A stretch of 64,000 nt of DNA from Strigamia acuminata (lineage: Eukaryota; Arthropoda; Chilopoda; Geophilomorpha; Linotaeniidae): contig OX442314.1 in assembly GCA_949358305.1 (NCBI GenBank), positions 12,825,060 to 12,889,059 of the forward strand, written 5' to 3'. The translations under genes and the position numbers were made by a program. Below, piece after piece: positions 12,660-23,492 of the stretch. The notes beneath the pieces are model-generated. The model saw only the letters and a program-made list of their open reading frames with translations, was not told where the DNA came from and ran no database searches. Each line of letters opens with the position of its first letter. Within the stretch, counting starts at the first letter, position 1.

Positions 12660-15600
12660 TTTCTTGTTTTCGAATTATTCAAAACAAAAGTGTGTTTTGT
12701 TCTCTTCGTAGCTCGAGGTCCAGACAGGACGGAAATCAAATGTTGCGAAACGCCGAGAAATCAATGGCCAGATAACTGTTTTCCAGTCATGTTTCCGCAA
12801 TTCGATCCGTTTTATTCCAAGTTCAATAAAAGTTGCATGGAATTCACCAGATCGACACCATTCACCGGACAAGGATTTCCATCAAGTAAAAATTCCTAAA
12901 TACTCATTCTGCACCTTCTCAAGTGTGTTCTTATTCTTAATCGTTGTGTCTTCTGCCATGCGGATATGGCATTTTTGTCTTATCGTTAAAAGATAATACC
13001 CACAAGTTGCACCCCCACTTTATTACCTTATAAATCTGTCTAAAACATAATTGCACTTCGGCTTCCAAGAAATAACTTACACTTCACATTCCCACGAGCG
13101 GATTGACCAGACGAGAGATCTGCAAGCCTCAAAGAACCGACTTATTTTTACAGAAATGGGCGTTTTGCTATAAAAATGGGCCATTTTCACGGCTTAATAG
13201 ACCATTGGGCCCGCCACAAAAATAAAACTACCAATTAACACTGTCATAATGTTACTCTGCATTGGTTTTTCTCATAGTGGGGGCAACCATTGTTACGATC
13301 ACATGATCATATGACCTGACCTTATTTTTCCAAAGGTCAATTGGTGGTCATTTTGAAGATAATCAAAAATTATCAACTCTGCTCTGTTTTGGTTGTCAAC
13401 TAGTCTGCCCTGATATCATGATGCCAAATTCCAACGCTAAATTCCGTTTTTTGTACACAAAAATACAAGTCTAAAATTGTTTAATGAACACAAAAATACA
13501 AGTCTAAAATTGTTTAATGAACACAATTGAATAGTGGTCGTTTCCTGTGTGCACAGACAGGAATTTTCCAGTTGGATTTTGGCATCAAGGTACCACCGGG
13601 TTCAAATTGTGGGTAAGCTTATGTTCATTCATAATCATAAGTCACTTAGGTAAGAAAACGTGACAAGTAGTGGCATTCAATTGTTGAAGATAAGTACCGT
13701 AAAGTATTCTCTGAAGATTTCATCCTGAATGCTGTTTTATTTACAAAAAAAAGCCAAAAAAAAAACTACTTTAATATGCACCACTTTCCGTATATCTACT
13801 GAAGCTAAAGCTTAGTACTCATAAGCAGTTTCCTACGTAGGAAACCAGACTCCCCACAGAAATTTTGCCTACAGAAAAAACGGGTACTCACAAATGTCAT
13901 TCCAGTCTTGGAATGTCTGTGAGATATGTTCTGTAACTTTCTGGCATGTCGATGCAACGGAAAGCCGATCTTCGTTTCAAGGCACAGAAACTTCTGTGGC
14001 ACAAAAAGTAGTAATCGGTCTTGACAATTTGTGACCAGTCATAATTTTTTTTAACCGGTCTCAAATATGGCAGCAATCAGTTCTGCCAACAAATGCAAAC
14101 AACTGTATATTCTATTTATAAAAATAGATTATTAGTGTATAAATAAAATTAAAAATTAAAAACAAACTAGCAAACTTATTCATCATAACTCCAAAAGTAG
14201 CCTTAAAATTTTTATTGGCATCCATCTTGTTTCTTTATCATGACCATTCACCATTTCTTTTCTGTTGCATAGAGCCGTGAATCCCACAAAAAGTCTGGTG
14301 TGACAGACTGGCACATGTTCTGCTACCAGATGATTCTGATAGGCTTTTCTGTCAAGTCTATACACACAGAAAAGTCTGTGGGCATACACTTCTGTTAGCA
14401 GATGATCTTAACAGAAGTAATCCGTAAAGAAACCAAATTTTTTCAGCATTTTTTTGTAACATTTTACCATAGTGATGGTCCACAGACTTAAGATATAACG
14501 ATAAGATATAGCGAGCAAGAGGCTGTCAGTCCGCCACTTTACCGTTGAAACACACTCACATTATGTGTACTTAGTAGAGCAATGTTAGCTTACCGGACCG
14601 TAACACCTTGGGATAAAAAATACTCGTCCGGTACATTAAATAGATTGAGAAGCGCTGTTCTAATTAAAACAAGTGATCAAGTGAAACAGGTGAAAAATGG
14701 TGAGCCATTCCTAACCTTTCTAACTGTTCGTAAAACAATCTTCAGTTATGAAACAATATTTCTTTAAAAGCAAAGTATGCTACCGGTAACATAAATTTAC
14801 CATGTGCAATTACGGATTTCTATAAGTGAGACAAAGAGATCGTTAGAGGGGACTAGTAATCGTTTTAAAACTAATCTTTCAGTAAATATACACAACGCAT
14901 CTATAAAATTAAATGACAAACATTTTCCAAATTGTTGTAAAGAAGCTGATATTCTGTATTTTGTCAATACAGTACAAGCAATATTCACCGCTATTCGCAC
15001 GGGTAACCACTAGTATTTTTTAAACCAGTCTAAATGTAAAATTTAACAAGTAATATTTCACATTTCGACTGGTTTAAAAAATATAAACGAGTTTAAATTA
15101 TGAATGTACCTGCATGTATAAAATTCATGGTTCGTAAGTGACTCATACACACAAGGCACCAATTGATCTACTTATCTTCCGAGATAGAAATGACTTATTC
15201 ATTGCCCATGAGCAGTGCCTTTTCGAGTTGAAGCAGCAACCATTTGGACACTGCCCAAACTCACCAAGACCCATTTGGTTGTTAAATTAATGTGTTCAGA
15301 CGTGACTTAAGGTGGAAACACAAGGGAGTAGGTAAAATTCCAAAGCTTGCGAGTACAAGTTTAAAGAGGGAGTCATTTACAAGTTCACTTCACCCGCTTT
15401 TGGCTAACCAGCTTAACTGGCAAACTCAAGCTAGCTAGGTAGCTAGCCAGAAATTCCTGCCAAAATCTCCTCCAAGAATTTCCTCACGATTCTGATTGGC
15501 TGTCAAAGTCACATGACCAAAACACCAGCAAGCTTGAAGCTGGTAAATCAAACAGTTTGATAGGACCGGGTGAGGAGTACAAGCTCGATTCAAAACAAAG

Positions 15601-18600
15601 CTTTGAATAAAAACGCAAGCTTGTGTTTGATCAAGCGGGCGAGTTTTTAGCCGCTTTTTCAAGTAAAAGCAATCTTTTAAATTTTACCCGCTCCCTTGTG
15701 TTTCCACCTTTAAGCCTAGTACTCATAACACCATTCCGTCCTTGGAATGATAACAGGAATCAAAGTCTTAAGTTTCCTACCAAGGGTGGTACTCATAAAA
15801 ATATTGTTTAGACTCTGAACCACCCTTGCACGTGGAAACGAATTGTTTCCGGCCCCGATGGTGCAAAATTTAATTGTTTCAGACTCTGAATAAATTTTGT
15901 TTACCCAGAATTCCCTTGTTTTTCATCTAAAATTTGCAACTGGTCACAACCGGTTGCAAACAAAGACACCCAACTACCACAATTGAACACGTTGTTTGTT
16001 TTTCTAATTTCTGCACATGGTGACATATACACACCACCGACAGCAGCCAGTATTAAACCCAAACAAACATCTTCATAGTCATCTTCAGCCTCAGATAAGT
16101 CGGACAAAGCTTCATTGCCATTGCCATTGCCAGCCATTTGCAAAACAAGCAACAATGCCTCACACCGTTTAAGAGTACGGAACCTTTCCGGTGACAATTT
16201 CATGAGTACCACAAATTTATCAGACTCTGAATAATAAGAGGATAAAACATTCCGCTTGAAATGGTGCTGTTGAAAAATTAAGACTGTAAAAATATTTAGA
16301 CTCTGAAAGCTTATGAGTACTAGGCTTTAAGGAAAAGAAAAAAGAAAATTCTACGCACCCAATGTTTTCTCCTTTAATGAATTAAACACACCTCCCCACC
16401 CGACAAAGGTTCCACGTCTCTTATTTGACTGTTTGTTTTGGCACAGTCCTCTATAGACAGAGATAGCCTTTGCCACCTGCCTGTCAAACAAGTAACCCAA
16501 GTCCTCCGCTTCAAAACTCTTTTCTTTTTCCAGCCATGATTAATGAATGCGAGTGTCACCATGTCCCATAGCTCATAACATATTAACAAGACCAGAACTA
16601 TTGTTTTTATTTAGATCAAAGGCAACAGAGTAATGGAAACACTTGTTACATCGATGGATCTACCGTTTATGGGTCCACTGCAACCAGGGCGAAATTACTG
16701 AGGACTTTTCAAAATGGTATGATACACTTATTGTCATCTTTGTGCACTTCCTCTTACGGTTCACGACTTGCCATTGACTGACACTGATGCAGTCTTCTTC
16801 CTTACATGGACTTATTTCCTGTAAACTACCATTAGAAGGCCGAGGACAAAGGCGTGGGTGTCATTTTAAATCAATGGGCGTGGCTGAGAATGAGAAAGAA
16901 TACATTATCAGATCTTAACTTTAAACACGGACAAAAAAGAAATGTAAATGGGTCTGTAATGAAGTGGGACAGTGGTTAAAATTCAGGTCAGTTTGTTTTT
17001 TCTTTACCCATATGTTTCCAAGTGATTGATTTCGGATTACAATGGAAGCAAGTTTATTTCCAGCATTGTTGAAGCATATTGTTTTTTTAAAAAAAAAATT
17101 TTTTCACACGTCTGTTTTATATTTTTATTTATTTTTATTTTTATATTTATTTGGTTCAAAGGTTTGCTCAAATCTACACCACAATTTGGAAAACACCTGC
17201 TACCTAAAAATGCCGCCGACTGTGGCCCGGTTGATGTCAAATGTTTTGAAGCCGGTAAGGTTGAAATATGTTCTTATTGCTTTGCAGTGCGTTAGAACTT
17301 TGCTCACGAAAACGCCATGAAAAATAAGAATGCGGTAAAATAATTCAAGACATGACTTTAAAATTCATGAATCGAGAGCAAAGCTCTAAAGGTATTGTAT
17401 TCCGCCAAAAGAATTCGAAAACAATTCAAAATACAAATTTTACTACAAATCGACACAAGTAAGATACCAATCGAACCTAGTTACAACGAATTGCAAGGGT
17501 CCCGAGAAATCTAAGTGAAAAAATTTAATTTGCGGGTATTAGTGTTCCTAAAAAACTTGTTCGTTACAACGAATAATTTTTACAATTAAAATTCGTTATA
17601 TCGAATATTTTGTACAATTAAAATTCGTTATATCGAATAATTTTTACAATTAAAATTCGTTATATCAAATAATTTGTACAATTAAAATTCGTTATATCGA
17701 TAAATTTGTACAATTAAAATTCGCTATAACGAATAATTTGTACAATTAAACTTTCGTTATACCAAATAATTTGTACAATTAAAATTCGTTATATCAAATA
17801 ATTTGTACAATTAAAATTCGTTATATCAAATAATTTGTACAATTAAAATTCGTTATATCGAAATTTTGTTAACATGTTCATTGGCCAACCAACCAAGTCA
17901 TTTTCAAAAATTCGTTAAATCTTAATTCGTTATAACGAAGATCGACCTCCCATCAAACTGTATTGTTTGTATCGTCCTTAGACACGAACAGGCGACAAAG
18001 CCATTAAACTGCGTTTTACAGAAACCATAGAAACGGATGTAACAGTGAAATAAAAAATTAATTTCACTAACACTTAAACGACAAAAGATCAAACAGCCAC
18101 GAGCACGTTCGAAATAAATAATAAAACTGGGTGGGAATCAAATGTCAACAAACGCAATAAACAATAAATCGCCTAATGGCTTTTCTTTCAAACTACTGTA
18201 TATTTACTTAATTCCAGGCGATATCCGAGTAAACATGTTCCCTGGACTGGTTTCCATGCACACTTTATGGATGAGAGAACACAACAGAATCGCCACAATT
18301 CTCGGCCAACTTAACCCACATTGGGACGACGAACGAATTTACCAGGTAACCAAACAACTCTTATTTCAACAACTAAATCTCATATTGACCTTTCCCTCCA
18401 AGGAAACACGCCTGATTGTTGGAGCCATGATTCAACACATCAGCTTTAAGGAATATTTGCCCAAGTTGCTGGGCCCCATTCTCATCGATTGGTGGGGCTT
18501 GACTCTACAAGATCAAGGCTTCTATACCGGTTATAACCCCACCGTCGACCCTAGTATATCCAACGCTTTCTCGTCTGCCGCTTTCCGTTATGGACACAGC

Positions 18601-20836
18601 TTAGTCCAATCATCGTTTAAAAGGTCAGCTCTGGAGAGTCGATTTTTCAATATTGCTTTGAGGTATTAACACAATAAAATTTCGTGTTTCGCACACAGAT
18701 ATACAGGAGAGCACACCCCGTTACCATCACCTCTTCTGGGCGAAGAATTTTTTAATAATTCTGCGTTTAATAAACCCGGAGAAGTGGACAGAATTTTGTT
18801 GGGTTTAGTGAACGAACGAATACGAGAAATGGATAATTTCTTCACCAGTCAAGTATGCAATCGCAGCTCTGGTATTTTAAGTTTCTGGGTGTTTAATTTG
18901 GTTTTGTTTTAGTTGACGAATCACCTGTTGGACGGCGGTGAAGGATTTGGAGACGATTTGGTGGCCACAACTATTCAAAGAGGCCGTGATCACGGTATTC
19001 CCCCTTATAACGCGTGGCGTGAATTCTGCGGTTTACCGCGGTTACGAAGTTTTGCCGATTTGCGAGACATGATGTCGGAAGACAACATCAAATTGATGGA
19101 GCAGTTTTATGGGTAAATGGAGCAGTTAATTCCATACTTATCGGCTTAATTAGAACGATATTTTTCTTTTTCTTTGCAGGAATGTTGATGATATCGAGTT
19201 ATATCCAGCTGGATTAATTGAGTGGCATGTGTTAGGCGGAATTATTGGGCCCACTTTCTCTTGCATAGTGGCCCAACAATTTCACAATTTACGAAATGGA
19301 GATCGATTTTGGTACGAAAATGGAGGCAAACAAGCGTCATTTACAATGGGTAAATTATTACTAAATATATATATACTGTATATCATAAGTAGGTATGTGC
19401 AAAATTGCGTTATATCACAATGCGATTATTTTTTGGTGTAATATCGCAGCTAAAGTACCGGTAGTCAGTAGCTGTCATTTGCAATATATTGCAATATCGC
19501 ATATCACAATATATCGCGATATGCGATGTATGCGATTTACCGAACGTCTTGCGAATACATTTGCTTAATTTTATTTTCATATTTTTAATTTCAATTTGTT
19601 TTTAATAATTTTTTTTTAAATACCGGTATGCCATTTGGTGTGTAGCAATAAATTGCGATATTGCAATATTTTGCGATATTGCGATATCTTGCGCTATTGC
19701 GATACCTTGCGCTATTGCGATATCTTGCGCTATTGCGATATCTTGCGCTATTGCGATTACACCACTTATCCTAAGCGATATATCGTGAATGCAATTTATC
19801 GCAAAAAAAATCGCCAAACTGCAGTATCGCATTCGCATGCACTTCAAAGAGTAATCACACAGGCCTTATCATAAGGGCACACTGGGCACTCGTCTTGGGT
19901 CACACATTTCTAGGACCCCATTTTAGTTGATCAGTTTACCCAAAATAAAAATAAAATAAATTTTTTGCCAATTTGATACCAGAAATCAGAATAGAAACAT
20001 TTTTATGCTTATTTTGGTTTTATTTTACTAATAAAAATTGATGGGCCATTTGCTGCCATTGCCCAGGGTTCCAATGCATGTCGCACCAGTTCCTGTCTAT
20101 TTGTCACGTTTGATCATGGTGTAGTTGTTCAATCATGCAGCGCTTGCGGATGCCACAGCAAATTCGCTCCCCCGTGACACCTGCCCCTAGACTAATTTGC
20201 CATAAACAACTTTATTTCTTGTTAAAAAATCAAAGTTGTGTAAACATTTGAGATAAAAGTTAACTCAACGCTTGGCAAATGCAAAAATCCAAACAAAACG
20301 TACGATTATACTCTGGCAGACCATAAGAGTGGCCTTTATCCCATTGGCCGAGCCATTTTACTGATGTACTGATACAAAAAAAATAGACCAAAATACCAGA
20401 ATTGCATTAGATGTCCAGACATTGCAATCGATTACGCGGATTACCTATTGTACATTCCTTCATTTTAAGGCCATTGTGTATAAAAAAATTTTAAAACACG
20501 ACACATAACTAATTCCGTTTGCATATTTCCCCTTGACCCCTGACGACGATTAGAAATGTAATTCTTAATTTTTCTTTCGTAGAACAATTAAATGAAATTC
20601 GTGGTGTATCGCTAGCGAGAGTTGTTTGTGACAATACAGACCTTGCACGTACAGTGCAACCAATGGCCTTACAACCACCACTAAGAAGGTGAGTTAGTTA
20701 ATTAAAATAAAATGTCTTACCTTGAAAAATCATCATAATTTTGCATCCAAATTGCAGTAATCAAAGAGTGCCATGCAGAAGTTTACGTCCGTTGGACTTG
20801 TCCTGGTGGAAAGAAACAAATGAAGCATTCCGTTAG
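11033..20836 (+). CDS. PxA, secreted heme peroxidase, 615 aa, 13 coding exons
   Basis: Exons: 11033-11135, 11751-11897, 12345-12515, 12712-12885, 16615-16716, 17162-17254, 18218-18345, 18403-18623, 18699-18852, 18913-19112, 19180-19349, 20583-20688, 20758-20836; the sum is 1848 nt. It is an animal heme peroxidase of the chorion peroxidase/peroxinectin type, expected to use H2O2 to oxidise substrates outside the cell. Residues 1-21 form a signal peptide (MLQLPLINWLILLLN). The N-terminal TVDGSCNN...LPAHYRDG motif, distal WGQFVGHD (Gln127, His131), Ca-loop TCYIDGS (208-214), Arg267, REHNR and proximal FRYGH (His371) are visible. Oddities relative to myeloperoxidase: Asp94 is Gly130, Glu242 is Met270, and the Asn that supports the proximal His is Thr451. 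Intron 5 of the CDS set (12886-16614 region) is swollen by transposons. The tail ends with LDLSWWKETNEAFR. Exact physiological substrate is unknown. Confidence 0.88.
13455..13526 (+). repeat. 33-bp direct duplication in a PxA intron
   Basis: Two perfect back-to-back copies of a 33-bp unit beginning ACACAAAAATACAAGTC, at 13455-13487 and 13488-13520, followed by the first six bases of a third. The perfect identity suggests a recent slippage duplication. Confidence 0.85.
13806..13970 (+). mobile_element. Fragment related to the TTA-flanked MITE at 15713
   Basis: The sequence AAAGCTTAGTACTCATAA nearly matches the terminal repeat of the 15713-16326 element. Further in, CATTCCAGTCTTGGAATG mirrors CATTCCGTCCTTGGAATG of that element. 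The other terminus is not recognisable, so this is probably a decayed copy. Boundaries are approximate. Confidence 0.4.
15014..15083. repeat. 70-bp foldback hairpin in a PxA intron
   Basis: TATTTTTTAAACCAGTC at 15014-15030 is perfectly inverted at 15067-15083. Complementarity continues inward over AAATGT/ACATTT with mismatches. It could be a very short MITE or the collapsed ends of a larger one. No function is evident. Confidence 0.75.
15311..15709. mobile_element. MITE with piggyBac-like TTAA flanks
   Basis: The left end TTAA|GGTGGAAACACAAGGGAG and the right end CTCCCTTGTGTTTCCACCT|TTAA are inverted, apart from one extra base at the right end. Complementarity continues into GGTAAAAT/ATTTTACC. 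Length is about 400 bp and no transposase frame is present. TTAA target duplications are characteristic of piggyBac-type transposition; assignment to that superfamily is inference. Confidence 0.75.
15713..16326. mobile_element. TIR element with TTA target duplication
   Basis: AGCCTAGTACTCATAA at the left is inverted as TTATGAGTACTAGGCT at the right, flanked on both sides by TTA. A 3-bp TTA/TWA duplication is typical of PIF/Harbinger elements (inference). The element is 614 bp. It contains a minus-strand open frame at 15901-16212 (103 codons, acidic stretch LSDLSEAEDDYEDV) that may be a remnant of an element protein; I do not recognise it. The element abuts the TTAA-flanked MITE on its left. 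Confidence 0.7.
17470..17950. mobile_element. TIR element carrying a 32-bp satellite
   Basis: Ends resemble each other in inverse orientation: AACCTAGTTACAACGAATT near 17477 and, read on the minus strand, GATCTTCGTTATAACGAATT near 17943. The core (17562-17865) is about nine tandem units of 32 bp built on ACAATTAAAATTCGTTATAT. The unit itself contains the terminal TTCGTTATA motif, so the array probably arose by internal amplification of the terminal repeat. It lies in the PxA intron before the exon at 18218. Confidence 0.7.
19681..19755 (+). repeat. 18-bp tandem repeat in a PxA intron
   Basis: About four units of GCGATATCTTGCGCTATT with one variant (GATACC). They sit inside a wider GCGATA/TATCGC-rich zone (about 19390-19815) that is rich in self-complementary words and can form many alternative hairpins. 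Confidence 0.8.
20290..20455 (+). mobile_element. MITE family B, half copy in the last large PxA intron
   Basis: The block ATTGGCCGAGCCATTTTACT, followed by ACCAGAATTGCATTA and CAGACATTGCAATCGATT, matches the left part of the element at 57847-58277. No inverted right end is found, so this copy is truncated. Confidence 0.65.
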
Positions 20837-21057
20837 CATTGTACAAGGCAACTAAAAAAAACCATACGACGGTTTTAGCCATATCCCTCAAATGTCTACA
20901 CAATTCCCAAGTACCACAGCAATAATTCCATAACTTTTTGCAAGTAATTTATTGCAACTTTTTGAGAAAAGCAAAATTTGCCAAAGCAACCGATTGGTTG
21001 CACGAAAGAATTTGTTTATTCAAAAGAAAGAAAGAAAGAAATTAACTTTTAAAAAAT

Positions 21058-21063
21058 AATAAA
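21058..21063 (+). other. Possible PxA polyadenylation signal
   Basis: AATAAA lies 222 bp after the PxA stop codon. A second AATAAA is at 21271-21276. The sequence does not decide between them. Confidence 0.4.
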
Positions 21064-23419
21064 ATCGATTTATTTATTTCAAACTCAATGAAACAAAACT
21101 GTTTTAGTGCCATAGGCCGATTTTTTTTTTTAAAAAAAAAGTATGGTACTTAATTCAAAGGCCTGTGTCCATCCATTTTGATTTTTTTTTCTTTTATAAT
21201 TTCCCAGCACAAATTTTTAACGATATTTCTTATTAATCTAAACATTCCAAATGTATATACTGATGTATTTAATAAATGTCATTCATTTTATTTTACAACT
21301 GAAATAATTTAATTTTCAGTTCAGCTGGACGTCCATAGATGGCTCTAATAGTTTCATTATAGCTCACATGAAAGCGGATCCAATCCAACAGGCTGAAATC
21401 AACTTTGGAATCTTTTTGGCAGTGTGTGCAAATTGCGCCCTGCACAAAGGCGCTTGATTAAAAGAGCGCCATTTCCAGACAATAGTTAATTTTTATGCAA
21501 TGTACGCGTGCAGCTTGCGGCGAATATTGACAGAGCGCTTCACCGTCTTTCAGCAGTCTTTCCGCGCATGCGCTCGTGATAAAAGATCAAATTATGTTTT
21601 ATGGAAGCGCTGAACTCTAACTTTGAACAAAGGCATCTCTCAACCCATGGGTGGCATTGACTTTTGCTAACAAATCAATGCAATTTAATTTGGTGTAGCT
21701 GTTAGGGTAACTTCGATTCCCAAAGCAAAAAAATAAAATTAAAAATGTTCCCCTTTGTTCGCCGCGCTGTCAAGGGGAAATTTAGTAGTCATTGAGGTGA
21801 GTCTACAAATCGTAACTGATGATGCAGTTTTTTCATTGGTCACCAGGGATGCCAGGACGTGTGCCAGACGATAGTCCAGAAGATATTACCTTACCATGTA
21901 TGAAACATGGCGCGACGCTTGCTATCTGCTGTGCAATCTGTAAAGCACAAGTGACATATGTATGTGCGAACCACAGTCTACTGTGGTGTGAACTGAACCT
22001 TGGACGAAGTTATCCCCATTCCCCATCCAGAGATTCAGTTAATCCGATTAACCTTAGTGTTAATCTTAATCGAATTTGTTAGCAACCTATCTAAATCACT
22101 TTAAAATCACTTAAAATCACTTAAAAACGTGTATCGTACTTACGATTTAGGAAGACCTTGCCACACTTAATATCATCGCTACAAAATTTGGGTCTTTTAT
22201 GATTTTGTTTTCTAAAAAAAATAGGCCTTCCTTTCGAATCAAAATCCATTAAAACGGCGCTCCACCTTGGTCTTAAATTACCAATAGGTAGCAGCACAAG
22301 TTCAAAACATCAACTAAACTCAAATTAAATTAAATACCGAACAAATCTGCATTCGGTTCCAATTTTAAAAATAAAATATGCAATATTTTGCCATGAACAG
22401 TATGCATAGTAATAATAAAGTCTTTAACTGAGTCAAATAGTTACAACTTTTAGCAATAGATGGCTTTAATAACGGATCTGTCGACCTGACTTTTCTCTAA
22501 GCCCTTACAGGCATTGAAAACTTCATGGAGAAACAGCAAATTGCCACTAATATCAAATAAATGTTACGTTTCTCGCTTTTATACTGCAAAAAATAAAGGA
22601 CATCGACGGAATGCCCTATTTAGGCACCTATAAAGTCCAAATAAGCCCCATTTAGGGGAATGTTTCACAATTTTATGACTTTCGTATACACTTTTATTAG
22701 TGTCTACATTTTCCACACAAAAAATTTATTCTTTATTTATTTAGGGATCACTGACACTCCAGAATTTCGATTAACTAAAACGAAAAAAGTTCGAGCGCTT
22801 TTAAAGAGAGATTATTATTACACATTTCCTAGCGTATAATTATTATCAACAACATTTCAGATGGCTTTGCTAATTCCCTGTTTGCTGTTTACTTAGTAAA
22901 CAACAAAAGCGTAATTTATTTTAACTTTAGTGCTTAAACACCCGTATAATTGGCATCATTTCATATACAACAGCAGTAGCCAACTAAAAAAAATAATAAT
23001 GACCACTTTAAGCCATTGTGAGCAATGCTATGTTTATTCTACCATCACTTAATTGAAGTTAATAAAAAAAAACTTACATCCATTAAGCGCCTTTCTTGCA
23101 GAATATGATTTTTGACGTGAAAAATTTCCCCTTGCAATTTTTTTTCCATTTTATCTCCAAAGTGACAGAAGACAGACAACTAAATTGTAGGTTAAAATAT
23201 CCGCCCTGCAAAGGCATCTATGTCAAGAATCCATCACTACTCAGTTTAAACCGAACCACTCCTCGTGTTAGGCTGTATAAACCTCGATAACCAAGCTTTT
23301 ACATCTCTATATGTCAAATGTAAAACACCTAAAGTGTTAGTCCGAGTCCAATAGAGGAATCAAAAACGTCTGATACGAATGGAGTTTGTTTACTAATGGC
23401 GTTTTGTTGAGTTGCTAGG

Positions 23420-23492
23420 CCAGGGATCGGCAAGTAATTTTAAGTGGCGTCCGGATACTATTGAAAATTTTTATCGAGGTCCAGAAAAAAAA
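23420..23492 (+). mobile_element. hAT-like transposon terminus
   Basis: CCAGGGATCGGCAAGTAATT followed by GGCGTCCGGATA resembles the CAGGGGTCGGCAA...GGGCCGGAT ends common in hAT elements. No partner end or target duplication was located, so it is treated as a fragment. Confidence 0.45.

Noticed and set aside
13556-13620. Extra PxA exon (acceptor TTTTCCAG, donor GTAAGC)
   Set aside because: The phase of 12885 joins directly to 16615 with perfect alignment to paralogs; an inserted exon would break the conserved region.
21819-22082. 87-codon frame with several Cys and His
   Set aside because: No recognisable domain, no splice or promoter context, and it overlaps ordinary intergenic sequence; likely chance.
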